Shown: piece after piece, positions 27,343 to 36,839 of the stretch
How positions within the stretch are numbered: position 1 is the first letter of the stretch
How the letters are laid out: each line of letters begins with the position of its first letter
Source: Chitinophagaceae bacterium
Lineage (GTDB): Bacteria; Bacteroidota; Bacteroidia; Chitinophagales; Chitinophagaceae
Reading direction: 5' to 3'
Length of the DNA: 64,000 nt
NCBI GenBank assembly: GCA_019638595.1
Contig: JAHBTJ010000002.1
Location: 305,033-369,032 of the forward strand
The notes under the pieces: generated by a model
What the model saw: only the letters and a program-made list of their open reading frames with translations
Databases searched by the model: none
What the model was told of the DNA's origin: nothing
Made by a program: the position numbers and the translations under genes

Positions 27343-27885
27343 TTAAATATTTCTTTTAGCCTGTTGTATGTGTCTTTCGTTATGAGCAATGATAAATCCG
27401 AATACATCGCCAAGCTTCAGCCTTATAAACCGGGCGATGGAAACGGGGACTCTTATAATGTTCAGGTTGGAGGAGCGTGCGTTTTTAAGATAGGTGAGCA
27501 ATGTTTCCTGCTGGGTTATGAATGCTGCTACTACTGCGTGTGCATTCAATTGAGCCGGGGGAACGTAAGCCCTGAACGCCTTTATTTTTTTCGTTCCGGT
27601 GGACGGCTCCATCATTCTGGTGAAATAGCTCCCCAGCCAGGTGCTTTTAAAAGTATCGTTTTCCGGTGTTTTTTGCTCAAGTCCCTTTTTTATCTGCGGT
27701 AAATAATAGTGTCCATACCTGTTTAAGTGATCCAGGCATTGGGCAATGCTCCATCCGCCGGTTGCCGAAGGCTTAAGTAAAGCAGCTTCGGGCAGGTTTT
27801 GAAAAATTTTTACCGCGTCGGCCAGGTGGCTTTCTACACGCGCTTCAAGATCTTCCAACAAAAGGTATTTGTTTACTGGTTTCAT
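27343..27885 (-). CDS. DinB-fold protein
   Basis: This 180-residue protein resembles the DinB/YfiT metal-dependent four-helix family: GGWSIAQCLDHLNRYG near residues 43-58 provides one His, and the C-terminal IIAHNERHIQQAKR provides the others. Members include thiol transferases and many proteins of unknown role, so no substrate is proposed. It lies between the kinase and a Crp/Fnr regulator on the same strand. Confidence 0.75.
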   Translation of the reverse strand: MKPVNKYLLLEDLEARVESHLADAVKIFQNLPEAALLKPSATGGWSIAQCLDHLNRYGHYYLPQIKKGLEQKTPENDTFKSTWLGSYFTRMMEPSTGTKKIKAFRAYVPPAQLNAHAVVAAFITQQETLLTYLKNARSSNLNIIRVPVSIARFIRLKLGDVFGFIIAHNERHIQQAKRNI

Positions 27886-27981
27886 AACTGCTGATTGTAG
27901 GTTTTGTGCTGTGTATCATTTTTGTTTTGCGTTACAAAAATGGTACCCTCCCAAAACATAAATATTGGTATTTGCCAAGAT

Positions 27982-28566
27982 TTATATTTTGATCCTGTTG
28001 ATCATCTTGCTGAAATTAGTAGCATCTATGCCCAGGTAATTTGCAAGGTATTTATGAGGAACCAGTTGCAGGATATGCGGGCTTCTCTCTAAAAGTTTTC
28101 TGAATTTTTCTTCGGAAGAAAAGCATTGCAGCTCGGTGAGCCTTTCCAGTAAACCTGCCAGCACTCCTGTAATTCCTTTACGTATCAGCAATTCTATGTC
28201 AGGGTAAGCGGTCATTAGTTTTTCCAGTTCAGCATAGGGAGTACGCAAAAAAGAAGAAGGCGTAAGCGTTTCGTAATAGTAACGTGAAGCAGACCGGGTT
28301 AAAAAGGAATCGAGTACGCCGCCAAAAGAGGGTGGGTAAGTGAAAAGAAGGGTTGCTTCCCTGTTTTGCTCATCAAAATAAACCACACGCTGCACTCCTT
28401 CCAGCACGATATACAGGTATTTTTCCTTTTCCCCGGCGGTGGTTATCATTTCCTTTCGCCTGGCAGAAAAGGCCGTCCATATAGAAGAGAACGCCTCCCA
28501 GGCAGGCTGCGATAAAGGATGAATGCGCTCTATAACATTTTTGATCTGTAGCAAATTATCTTCCAT
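27982..28566 (-). CDS. Crp/Fnr-family transcriptional regulator
   Basis: This 194-residue protein has a cyclic-nucleotide-binding-like beta barrel (YLYIVLEGVQRVVYFDEQNREATLLF, about 49-75) and a C-terminal part with a helix-turn-helix (PHKYLANYLGIDATNFSKMINRI, about 168-192). It is the short Bacteroidota type in which ligand-binding residues are usually not conserved. The DinB-fold gene follows 96 bases downstream and may be a target (inference from position). Confidence 0.85.
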   Translation of the reverse strand: MEDNLLQIKNVIERIHPLSQPAWEAFSSIWTAFSARRKEMITTAGEKEKYLYIVLEGVQRVVYFDEQNREATLLFTYPPSFGGVLDSFLTRSASRYYYETLTPSSFLRTPYAELEKLMTAYPDIELLIRKGITGVLAGLLERLTELQCFSSEEKFRKLLERSPHILQLVPHKYLANYLGIDATNFSKMINRIKI

Positions 28567-28571
28567 AATAT

Positions 28572-28620
28572 GAGCTATGAGCTGTCGGCAATTGGCTATC
28601 AGCAGTCAGCGATCAGCTAT
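28572..28620. repeat. Seven degenerate heptads (NRGCNRT)
   Basis: The gap between two minus-strand genes contains seven consecutive 7-bp units in perfect register, such as GAGCTAT, CAGCAGT and CAGCTAT, all fitting NRGCNRT. The arrangement resembles short tandemly repeated repetitive elements rather than coding sequence. Confidence 0.7.
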
Positions 28621-28656
28621 CGGATCTCAAATTTCAAATCCTCCTGCAACCTGCAG

Positions 28657-31209
28657 CTACTTTTTAGGGCTGAAGATATTGTCTATTCTTTCAGATATAT
28701 CCTGCAAATGGTACAAGGTCATTTTATCCTGTATGGCAGGCATTGCCGCTTTTATTTCAGAACGGAGCGATCGCAGGGTTGCTTTCAGCACCGAAATAAC
28801 ATCGCTTTTTTTGGTGTCGGTCATGGCAGCGGGAGCGCCCATGCTGAGCATAATACCAAAGCCCGAAGTAGCGGGAGGATTAACGATCTGCCCGATCCTT
28901 TCAACAAAAGATTTTTGCAGGTTGCGCCGGTAAATATCCACAGGCTTACGGGCCGGCAGTTCACTCCATATGCTTTGCTTAAGATCGTACAGCATGTCTG
29001 CGGCTTTATAGGCTTTTTCTCCTTCCTCTGCTTCCATGCTGAGCAGTTTGTTAATAGTAGTGGTGCTGATCAGCCGGTTCAATACGGCATCCTGCCGGGC
29101 GCTGATAACTGATATGCCTGTGTTTCCAATTCTGTCGAGTATATCGTTGTTAATAAGCCAGCGCGGCGTGGTAAACAATTCCCTTTTCAGGAAATTCATC
29201 GCCTCTTTTTGTACGGCTTTCGGAACAAATTCGTATACTACCCCTTGCTGCTCAACCGTTTTAGGCGTTTCGTATATACCGCCAATATTTTTAACCACAT
29301 GTCCCATGTACCTTCCATATTGCGTGGTAACCTCCGTATACAGCGTAGAAAGATTGTCATAATCTTCATTCGGCTTATGGGTCCATTCCATCAGGTTAGG
29401 TACAATGCGCTGCAGGTTCTTTATACCATAGGTTCCGGCTTTCATAGCGTTATCGCCCAGGTCTTCGTTTTGCGAGCGGGGATCATCGGGATTGATCTCG
29501 GTGCCAAACCACAGCCTTTTATCCTTTAGTCTTTCAATAGCAAGCTTGTTCAGAATCGGAACTTCGGCTTCGGGTGTAGCCGCTCCGGCATACCACCTGT
29601 AGCCCCATTCAATGGCCCAGGTATCATAGTCTCCTATCCGCGGAAACAATCCTTTTTCGGAAATATTATCCTCCGGTTGCGCCACATAATTAAAACGGGC
29701 GTAATCCATAATAGAAGGAGTATGCCCATTCGCTTCCACCCAGGCTTTGTCTCTTAATTTTTCTACCGGTACCGATGAACTGGATCCGAAATTATGGCGT
29801 AACCCCAGGGTATGCCCTACCTCGTGCGAAGAAACGAACCTGATCAGTTGCCCCATCAATTCATCGTCAAAATCCATTTTCCGGGCGCGGGGATCGGTTG
29901 GGGAGCATTGTATGAAATACCAGTTGCGCAGCAGGTGCATTACGTTATGATACCAGTTGATATGGCTTTCCAGTATTTCACCGGAACGCGGGTCGTGTAC
30001 ATTGGGGCCGCTGGCGTTGGCAATTACCGAAGGTTTATAAACAATGGCTGAATATCTTGCGTCTTCAAGGCTCCAGGTGGAGTCTTCCTCCGGAGTAGGA
30101 GCTGTTTTGGCTATAATGGCATTTTTAAAGCCTGCTTTTTCAAAAGCAGCCTGCCAGTCGTTCACCCCCTGTATCAGGTAAGGAACCCATTTTTTAGGAG
30201 TAGCCGGATCTATGTAATATACAATTTGCTTCTGTGGCTCCACCAGTTCCCCTCTTTTGTATTTTTCAATATCCTCCGGCTTCGGCTCCAGCTTCCATCT
30301 TACAATAATCGAAACATCTTTCACCCCATGCGGATTGGCGTCAAAATCTGTATACCGACGGGCGAAGTATCCTATCCTGGGGTCAAAAAAACGTTTTTGT
30401 GCAGGTTTTTGAGGTAGCAAAACCAGCGAGCTGTTCAGCTCAAGGGTGAACAAAATACTTTGCCCGCCGCTGCTTCCGGAACCAGGCATTCCCCCCTGCA
30501 TAATACCGCCGCCTCCTCCTTTGCTGTAGGTTTTTACAGTTTTTATTTCAATGTTGAGCGGGTAGCTTTTCACAGCATTGATATATGACTTATCTGCCTG
30601 GTAACCACCCACCTGGAAAATACTTTTGGCATTGCCGGAAAAGAAAAGGACATCGTTGTCCGATGAGATGTAGTCTGTAAAGTCAATAACGGTACCATTG
30701 GAGTCGGTAGGCAATACTTTTATATCAAAAGCGGCAACAATGGGCAATACATTAGAATTGGTAACCGCCCTGTACATTGCCTGGGAGGAGTCCTTCGAAA
30801 TTTCATCATAAGATACTTTTTTCAAGAAAAGCCTGTTGTTCGGCCCCCGTTCAAACCTTATTACATTGTTGCCGATCTGGTCGCCGGCATAACCAAAGAA
30901 AAAGTTTCTCATGCCGGCGGCAGCCCTGGAGATACGGTTTACAACCAATATATCCCTTGATAATATAGAATCGGGTATCTCAAAAAAATATTTATCTTCA
31001 AGCTTGTGTACACTGAACAATCCCGGGTCGGTAACGGCCTTGTCAGATATTACATCTTTATAAGGCTTGGGCCCGGCTTTGGGAGGAGGAACAGGAGCCG
31101 GAACTGAGGGAACAGCCGGGGCAGCCGGGGCGTTTTTCTTGTTTTGAGAAGACACGGAAACGGCTGTTAACAGCAGCAAAAAAGCAATGAATAACGACTT
31201 ATGGCGCAT
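28657..31209 (-). CDS. Zinc-dependent metalloprotease (DUF5117/DUF5118 type)
   Basis: This 850-residue exported enzyme has a signal peptide (MRHKSLFIAF..., to about residue 21) and a Pro/Ala-rich stretch (residues 26-46). The metzincin-like zinc motif HEVGHTLGLRH places ligands at H462, H466 and H472, with E463 as the base. The N-terminal region matches the DUF5118/DUF5117 pair and the C-terminal part the DUF4953 domain of large Bacteroidota metalloproteases. It probably degrades proteins or peptides in the periplasm or outside the cell. It is a single-gene unit. Confidence 0.85.
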   Translation of the reverse strand: MRHKSLFIAFLLLLTAVSVSSQNKKNAPAAPAVPSVPAPVPPPKAGPKPYKDVISDKAVTDPGLFSVHKLEDKYFFEIPDSILSRDILVVNRISRAAAGMRNFFFGYAGDQIGNNVIRFERGPNNRLFLKKVSYDEISKDSSQAMYRAVTNSNVLPIVAAFDIKVLPTDSNGTVIDFTDYISSDNDVLFFSGNAKSIFQVGGYQADKSYINAVKSYPLNIEIKTVKTYSKGGGGGIMQGGMPGSGSSGGQSILFTLELNSSLVLLPQKPAQKRFFDPRIGYFARRYTDFDANPHGVKDVSIIVRWKLEPKPEDIEKYKRGELVEPQKQIVYYIDPATPKKWVPYLIQGVNDWQAAFEKAGFKNAIIAKTAPTPEEDSTWSLEDARYSAIVYKPSVIANASGPNVHDPRSGEILESHINWYHNVMHLLRNWYFIQCSPTDPRARKMDFDDELMGQLIRFVSSHEVGHTLGLRHNFGSSSSVPVEKLRDKAWVEANGHTPSIMDYARFNYVAQPEDNISEKGLFPRIGDYDTWAIEWGYRWYAGAATPEAEVPILNKLAIERLKDKRLWFGTEINPDDPRSQNEDLGDNAMKAGTYGIKNLQRIVPNLMEWTHKPNEDYDNLSTLYTEVTTQYGRYMGHVVKNIGGIYETPKTVEQQGVVYEFVPKAVQKEAMNFLKRELFTTPRWLINNDILDRIGNTGISVISARQDAVLNRLISTTTINKLLSMEAEEGEKAYKAADMLYDLKQSIWSELPARKPVDIYRRNLQKSFVERIGQIVNPPATSGFGIMLSMGAPAAMTDTKKSDVISVLKATLRSLRSEIKAAMPAIQDKMTLYHLQDISERIDNIFSPKK

Positions 31210-31514
31210 GAGGGTAAAAATTTATAGCTGATTTCAGGGGGTGAAATTAATGATAACTCAAAGATCATATTTCTTTTTTATTAGGACAGGCGGGCTTGTA
31301 GCATTGGCTGCGTTCGCGGCAGGGCAAGAGGTTTAAGATTTCAAAAACAAAAAAGGAAATCTGATGTTTGGTATTAGAAATTTACTAAATTGCCCTCCCA
31401 ACGATTTTTTTCTTCAAATATTTAAAAGTTTTAAGTTTTTTTTTTATTAGAATTGTGAATTCAAAACCACACACACTAAAATTGTAAAATCTTTAATTCA
31501 AAAAATCAAGAGTT
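31210..31514. other. 305-bp divergent intergenic region
   Basis: This AT-rich gap separates the metalloprotease from exbB. An inverted repeat AGATTTC (31336-31342) and GAAATCT (31356-31362) is present. A weak promoter-like pair for exbB is TTG at 31453 and TAAAATTG at 31477-31484, 21 bases apart, with one mismatch in the downstream element. Confidence 0.4.
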
Positions 31515-32381
31515 ATGGCTGAAACTAAACCAACCGCAAGTGCTTCTGCTGTGAAAGCATCATCGTCAGTACAACCAAAAGGCGGAAGTAATATCATTTC
31601 ATGGTTAGCTCCAATTGTATGTATTATTGGAGGTTATATTATCTGGAGGTTCATCTTAGGTGCAGATTCGGGGTTTTCCAAACCCGATGCGGCTGGTGGA
31701 TTTTGGCCCAGCCATAAAGGTCCTTTAGGTCCCTGGCACCGCATGTACGAAGGTGGTATCATTGTGCCAATACTGATCGGGATGTTTATGATGGTAATTG
31801 TTTTCTCTATTGAGCGGTTCCTTACCATTAGTAAATCAACAGGAAAAGGATCTATTTCTGAATTTGTAAGGAAAGTTCAATACCACTTGGCCAACAAAAA
31901 TGTAGATGCCGCTTTAAGCGAGTGCGACAAACAACAGGGATCTGTTGGTAATGTTATGAAAGCCGGTTTGCGCAAGTATAAAGAGTTGATCTCTGATGCC
32001 GAATTAACTACCGAGCAAAAGGTGCTGGCTATTCAAAAGGAAGTGGAAGAAGCTACTGCGCTGGAAGTGCCGATGCTTCAAAAGAACCTGGTTTTCTTAT
32101 CCACTATTACTTCGGTAGGTACCCTGGTGGCGCTGCTTGGTACGGTAATGGGTATGATCAAATCGTTTGGAGCGTTAGGCGACGAAGGCGGTGCAAGTGC
32201 AGCTTCTGAGCTGGCAGTTGGTATCGCCGAAGCGCTGTATAACACTGCAGTTGGTATTGCCACTTCAGCTTTTGCGTTGATCATGTATAACGTTTTCACT
32301 ACCAAGATAGACGCTATTACTTACGGAATTGATGAATCAGGATTTACACTGACCCAGAGTTTCGCTTCCCAGTACAAATAA
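31515..32381 (+). CDS. exbB: ExbB proton channel subunit
   Basis: This 288-residue MotA/TolQ/ExbB-family protein has an N-terminal Ser/Ala-rich tail, one early helix (about 27-45), a second helix (about 82-100), a cytoplasmic domain, and the paired channel helices with TLVALLGTVMGMIKSFGAL and AVGIAEALYNTAVGIATSAFAL. It forms the pentameric channel that, with ExbD, transmits proton motive force to TonB. It heads exbB-exbD-exbD-tonB. Confidence 0.93.
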   Translation: MAETKPTASASAVKASSSVQPKGGSNIISWLAPIVCIIGGYIIWRFILGADSGFSKPDAAGGFWPSHKGPLGPWHRMYEGGIIVPILIGMFMMVIVFSIERFLTISKSTGKGSISEFVRKVQYHLANKNVDAALSECDKQQGSVGNVMKAGLRKYKELISDAELTTEQKVLAIQKEVEEATALEVPMLQKNLVFLSTITSVGTLVALLGTVMGMIKSFGALGDEGGASAASELAVGIAEALYNTAVGIATSAFALIMYNVFTTKIDAITYGIDESGFTLTQSFASQYK

Positions 32382-32451
32382 TAAAATTTGTATAGAGGGT
32401 TATGGAAACCAAGCAGTATTGAATCTTTATTATCAATAAAACTATTTTCAA

Positions 32452-33105
32452 ATGCCAAAAGTAAAAGTAGCGCGGAAAAGTACCTGGGTAGATATGACAG
32501 CCTTCGTGGATGTGTCTTTTCTGATCCTTACGTTTTTTATCCTGGCTACCAAGTTTAAGCCGGATGAGCCGGTGCAGGTGGAATTCCCCAATTCCGTGTC
32601 GGCAGATGCGTTACCTGAAACAGACGCTTTTATGGTAACGATCGATAAGAACGGCAGGGTGTTTGTTCAGATGGATGATCCGGTTGCACGCAGGAAGATT
32701 GCCGAAAACATGAACAATACCCGTAACCTTGGTTTGTCGGAGGCAAATATTAAAACATTCACCAATGCTCCCAGTATCGGAGTTCCTTTTGCAGGCATGA
32801 AAAATTTGCTTGGAATGAATTCGGAAGAGATGAAAAATGCTGCTCAGCCGGGTATCCCGGTGCCGGATTCTACAGGCGGGGAGCTTTATTACTGGGTAAG
32901 AGATGCTATGTCTGTATATGCCGGAAAGAAAACTGCCTGGATCATAAAAGCTGATAATGAAACAAAATACCCGGTGGTGAGGAATGTGCTGGAAGCTTTT
33001 AAAAGGAATGATCTCAATAAGTTCCAGTTGGTTACTAAGTTCCAGGATGCGCCTATAGGCAGCCCTTTATGGGAAACCAGGCAAAAACCTGCGGAAAAGA
33101 AGTAA
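32452..33105 (+). CDS. exbD: ExbD-family protein 1
   Basis: This 217-residue protein has one N-terminal membrane helix containing the proton-carrying aspartate D20 (VDMTAFVDVSFLILTFF) and a periplasmic domain ending KYPVVRNVLEAFKRNDLNKFQLVT. It is longer than classical ExbD (about 140) because of an insert between residues 70 and 150. It sits between exbB and a second exbD, suggesting a hetero-dimeric ExbD pair, as is usual in Bacteroidota. Confidence 0.92.
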   Translation: MPKVKVARKSTWVDMTAFVDVSFLILTFFILATKFKPDEPVQVEFPNSVSADALPETDAFMVTIDKNGRVFVQMDDPVARRKIAENMNNTRNLGLSEANIKTFTNAPSIGVPFAGMKNLLGMNSEEMKNAAQPGIPVPDSTGGELYYWVRDAMSVYAGKKTAWIIKADNETKYPVVRNVLEAFKRNDLNKFQLVTKFQDAPIGSPLWETRQKPAEKK

Positions 33106-33155
33106 TTTTAAACTGATTAAAGACAATTTTTTATTAATTATTAAAAAACAGTTCT

Positions 33156-33689
33156 ATGGCAGCGATAGAAGAAGGTGGCGATAGTGGCCATAAGAAAGGC
33201 CCAGGGGTCAAAAAAGCTAAAAAACTTTCTACCAGGGTAGATATGACACCTATGGTGGATCTGGGCTTTTTGCTCATTACCTTTTTTATATTTTCCACTA
33301 CTATGTCTCAGCCTACGGCCATGCCTTTGATTATGCCCAAGGATACGGAGAAACCCGAGGAGCAAAATAAAGTTAAGGCTTCCGGCGCTCTCACCATAAT
33401 GCTGGGAAAAGCTGATGGTGTGTATTACTACGAAGGAGATGATCCTACTCAAATACAGGCTTCGGACTATAAAAAAATCAGGGACGAGATCATTCGTAAA
33501 AAGAAAACAACCGACCCCAAGGATTTTGTAGTAGTAATTAAACCTAATGATGAGGCGAATTACAAAAACATAGTAGCCATACTTGATGAAATGACTATCA
33601 ACGAAGTAAAAAAATTCGCTTTGGTATCTATTTCACCCCAGGAAAATGAGCTGGTGAAAGCGACTGAATCTGCCAATGGCATTCAGTAA
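33156..33689 (+). CDS. exbD: ExbD-family protein 2
   Basis: This 177-residue protein has a basic N-terminus (GHKKGPGVKKAKKL), then the helix with D35 (VDMTPMVDLGFLLITFF). The periplasmic domain contains FVVVIKPNDEANYKNIVAILDEM. It is closer in sequence to the third copy at 34719 than to the first copy. It is 50 bases downstream of exbD 1 and 51 bases upstream of tonB. Confidence 0.92.
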   Translation: MAAIEEGGDSGHKKGPGVKKAKKLSTRVDMTPMVDLGFLLITFFIFSTTMSQPTAMPLIMPKDTEKPEEQNKVKASGALTIMLGKADGVYYYEGDDPTQIQASDYKKIRDEIIRKKKTTDPKDFVVVIKPNDEANYKNIVAILDEMTINEVKKFALVSISPQENELVKATESANGIQ

Positions 33690-33740
33690 TTTTATGGAAT
33701 TGAAGAGTTGTTGCATCTACTTTAAATTAAAAACAACGTT

Positions 33741-34568
33741 ATGGAAATAAGCAAAATATTAAGTTCCAACTTGCTCGACATCATTTTTGATGGCAGGAAC
33801 AAGGTGTATGGAGCTTATGAACTGCGGACCAGGTATTCAAAGCGCCTTACTACGGCTTTGATTATTACCGCTTCGCTTGCCCTGCTTATCCTTATCGCCT
33901 CTTTTTTAGGTTCTAAATTCGAGAGCAAGGATAAAAAGCAGGATATAGTGATAAAGGAGGTGGAAATGTCGAATATCGAGGAGGAAAAACCAGTGGAGCC
34001 ACCGCCACCGCCTCCGCCCAAACCACCAGATCCTCCCAAAATTGAGATGGCTAAATTTACTCCGCCCAAGGTGGTAAAAGATGAAGAAGTGAAGCCTGAA
34101 GAAGAAATGAAGGAGATCGAAGAGCTTAAAGAAGCTACTATCAGTACTGTGAACCAGGAAGGACAGAAAGATCTGGGTATAGTGGCCCCGCCGGTAGAAG
34201 ACAAAGGCGGGGTGGTAGCGGCACCAAAGGAAGATGATGAAGACAAAGTTTTCCAGAAGGTGGAAATTGAAGCCAAATTCCCGGGTGGTGAACAGGCATG
34301 GTCCAGGTATATCTCAAGAGAGATCAACAGGTATATGGATGAGCTCCAGGAAGCGGGAAAAGCCGGTACCTGTGTTGTTCAGTTCATTGTGGACAAAGAA
34401 GGCAACATCAGTGAGGTGGAAGCACTTACCCTGAAGGGAACCAAGTTGGCCGAAATTTGTGTGAACGCCGTTAAGAAAGGACCTAAATGGGTACCTGCCG
34501 AGCAAAACGGGCGTAAAGTAAAAGCTTACCGTAAACAACCGGTAACCTTCCAGATACAGGAAGAGTAG
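33741..34568 (+). CDS. tonB: Energy transducer TonB
   Basis: This 275-residue protein has a cytoplasmic N-terminus (about 38 residues, with the NKVYGAYELR motif), one membrane helix (about 39-58), a proline-rich spacer with seven consecutive prolines near residue 88, an acidic Glu/Lys stretch, and a TonB C-terminal domain (about 175-275, with AGTCVVQFIVDKEGNISEV and a YRKQPVTFQ end). It links ExbB/ExbD to outer-membrane receptors such as the one at 48882. Confidence 0.93.
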   Translation: MEISKILSSNLLDIIFDGRNKVYGAYELRTRYSKRLTTALIITASLALLILIASFLGSKFESKDKKQDIVIKEVEMSNIEEEKPVEPPPPPPPKPPDPPKIEMAKFTPPKVVKDEEVKPEEEMKEIEELKEATISTVNQEGQKDLGIVAPPVEDKGGVVAAPKEDDEDKVFQKVEIEAKFPGGEQAWSRYISREINRYMDELQEAGKAGTCVVQFIVDKEGNISEVEALTLKGTKLAEICVNAVKKGPKWVPAEQNGRKVKAYRKQPVTFQIQEE

Positions 34569-34596
34569 AAAAGTTATCGCTATTATAATTGTATGT

Positions 34597-34630
34597 AAAA
34601 TCCTTTCCGCACAACGGAAGGGATTTTTTT
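34597..34630 (+). terminator. Terminator after tonB
   Basis: A 13-bp stem (AAAATCCTTTCCG with CGGAAGGGATTTT, one G-U pair) and a 5-base loop are followed by a run of T. It closes exbB-exbD-exbD-tonB and separates the third exbD. Confidence 0.88.
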
Positions 34631-34718
34631 ATGCCCGGGTGTTGCTGACGGAACAAAAAAGATTGGCTGTTGCCATATGGAAATGAAAGCCGGATTAATC
34701 TTACTGGTAAACATTTTT

Positions 34719-35240
34719 ATGGCTGAAATAAACACTCCTGAACATGGGAAAAAACATGCTTCAAAAACCATTGCAAGATCATTAAGGGTGGATATGACAC
34801 CAATGGTTGACCTCGGATTTTTGCTGATCACTTTTTTTGTTTTTACCGCGGTAGTGAATAAGCCCACTGCTATGAAGTTTATACTGCCTGCCGAGGGCGA
34901 CCCCACCCATGTACCGGTTACCAAAACCCTTACTGTGTTGCTGGATCAAACAGATGCGGTTTGTTATGAAGGTTTTTTACATGATAATCCACGCATACAC
35001 ACTGTTAACATGACCGCGGGCGGTAATGAATTACGAGATATAATAACCGCTAAACAAAAAGCGCTTGGTGCAGCCCGTATTTCTCCCGATTCCCTGATTG
35101 TTGTTATTAAACCCGGCGAAAACAGTAATTACAGGCAACTGGTTGCAGTATTGGACGAAATGATGATATGTGATGTTAAAAGACATGCTTTAGGAAATAT
35201 GGAACCGGGCGACAGGAACCTGTTGAATGGTAAGCCTTGA
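34719..35240 (+). CDS. Third ExbD-family protein, outside the ton operon
   Basis: This 173-residue ExbD-like protein carries the helix motif RVDMTPMVDLGFLLITFF with D31 as the proton-carrying residue, and a periplasmic LIVVIKPGENSNYRQLVAVLDEM. It resembles the second ExbD, from which it may have arisen by duplication. It lies beyond the tonB terminator and 24 bases before mnmE. I chose ATG 34719 (MAEINTPEH) because it fits the other copies; an in-frame ATG at 34677 would add a hydrophobic 14-residue leader. Confidence 0.85.
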   Translation: MAEINTPEHGKKHASKTIARSLRVDMTPMVDLGFLLITFFVFTAVVNKPTAMKFILPAEGDPTHVPVTKTLTVLLDQTDAVCYEGFLHDNPRIHTVNMTAGGNELRDIITAKQKALGAARISPDSLIVVIKPGENSNYRQLVAVLDEMMICDVKRHALGNMEPGDRNLLNGKP

Positions 35241-35264
35241 CGGACAGAGTTGTATTTTTGCGCA

Positions 35265-36656
35265 ATGGCAGCATTTTTTTCAAACTGGAATGATACCATT
35301 GTAGCATTGGCTACACCCCCGGGAATAGGAGCTATAGGCATTATAAGATTGAGTGGCGGCGATAGTATTTCCATCGTTAATAGTTTGTTTGCTTCCAAAG
35401 ACCTGCAACAGCAGCCATCACACACCATTCATGTAGGAACTTTAAAGTATAAGGGCGTAAAGCTGGATGAAGCAGTGGTTTCGCTGTTCAGGGCTCCTGC
35501 CTCTTATACCGGTGAAAATATTGCTGAGATCAGTTGCCACGGATCGCCCTACATATTGCAGCAGGTTATCAATGCCTGCATTGAAAGCGGCGCCCGTATG
35601 GCACACCCCGGCGAATTTACACAAAGGGCATTTTTAAACGGCAAAATGGATCTTGCGCAGGCAGAGGCTGTAGCGGATTTGATCGCTGCCCATTCATTTG
35701 CCGCGCAGCAAACCGCTTTAAAGCAACTTCGGGGCGGCTTTTCCAGCGATTTGAAATACCTGCGCGGTAAGCTTATTGAGTTTGCAGCGCTGATTGAGCT
35801 GGAGCTTGATTTTTCGCAGGAAGATGTGGAGTTTGCAGACCGCTCTCAACTGGCAGGATTAATAGCTGAATTAAACGAAGCGGTTACTCATCTCCTATCT
35901 TCTTTCCGGCTGGGGAATGTTATTAAGAACGGGGTGAGTGTAGCGATCATTGGCAGCCCTAATGTAGGTAAATCAACTTTATTGAATGCTTTGCTGAATG
36001 AAGACCGGGCGATTGTAAGTGATATTGCCGGCACAACCCGCGACACGATCGAAGAATCGCTCAACATACATGGCATATTGTTCAGGATCATTGATACGGC
36101 AGGCATAAGGGAACATACCGATGATGCGATTGAACAGATAGGGGTGGGCAGGAGTTATGAAAAAATGAAGCAGGCAGATATTATAATCGGCTTATTTGAC
36201 GCGGTAAAGGATGATGTGCAGGAAGTGCTGGAAAAGAAAAAATTATTTGATGCTGAACAGCTCCAATACCTGCTGGTGATCAATAAAACGGATGTTTTAG
36301 GGGAAGAAACTGCACGCCAAAAATTTTCAGGGTTGGATCACCCCCTTCTTTTTATAGCTGCGAAGCAAAAGGAGCAGGTGAGAGCGTTGACACAAAATTT
36401 GTATGAAACCGTAGTTTCCGGCACTATCAATACAGAAAATACCATTATTACCAATACACGCCATTACAACGCGCTGCAAAAAATAGCCGGCTGCCTGAAC
36501 GATATCAAAGCAGGCATGGACAGCAATTCGCCAGGCGATCTGTTAGCCCTTGATATCCGCCGTTGCTTATACTATCTGGGGGAAATAACAGGGCAGGTAG
36601 AAATGGACAGGGATATACTGGGAACTATCTTCGGCAAGTTCTGTATCGGTAAATAA
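35265..36656 (+). CDS. mnmE: tRNA modification GTPase MnmE
   Basis: This 463-residue enzyme works with MnmG on the wobble uridine of certain tRNAs. The N-terminal folate-binding domain starts FFSNWNDTIVALATPPG; the helical domain carries FTQRAFLNGKMDLAQAEAV; the GTPase domain has GSPNVGKS (230-237), DIAGTTRD and NKTD; and the C-terminus is the canonical FGKFCIGK. I chose ATG 35265. A TATTTTTG element at 35252-35259 lies only five bases before it. Confidence 0.96.
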   Translation: MAAFFSNWNDTIVALATPPGIGAIGIIRLSGGDSISIVNSLFASKDLQQQPSHTIHVGTLKYKGVKLDEAVVSLFRAPASYTGENIAEISCHGSPYILQQVINACIESGARMAHPGEFTQRAFLNGKMDLAQAEAVADLIAAHSFAAQQTALKQLRGGFSSDLKYLRGKLIEFAALIELELDFSQEDVEFADRSQLAGLIAELNEAVTHLLSSFRLGNVIKNGVSVAIIGSPNVGKSTLLNALLNEDRAIVSDIAGTTRDTIEESLNIHGILFRIIDTAGIREHTDDAIEQIGVGRSYEKMKQADIIIGLFDAVKDDVQEVLEKKKLFDAEQLQYLLVINKTDVLGEETARQKFSGLDHPLLFIAAKQKEQVRALTQNLYETVVSGTINTENTIITNTRHYNALQKIAGCLNDIKAGMDSNSPGDLLALDIRRCLYYLGEITGQVEMDRDILGTIFGKFCIGK

Positions 36657-36839
36657 GCGCTTCCTCTTGCTTTGTTATGCTTTGATTTTACCCTGTAGGT
36701 ACCCGGTCTTACTTCATTTTGGAAAAAACAATTCAGTTCAACTGTCCGGCTCCCGTTTTTCTGTGCGGTTTGTAGCCGTTAACCTCGGTTTTGAGCTATA
36801 AAATGCATTAATTTGTAAATACAATTGTACATACTAAAT

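Noticed and set aside
28572-28620. CRISPR-like repeat array
   Set aside because: Units are 7 bp without spacers; not a CRISPR array.
33815-34327. 170-codon minus-strand frame over tonB
   Set aside because: It is Ser/Gly-rich antisense of the Pro/Glu-rich TonB spacer.
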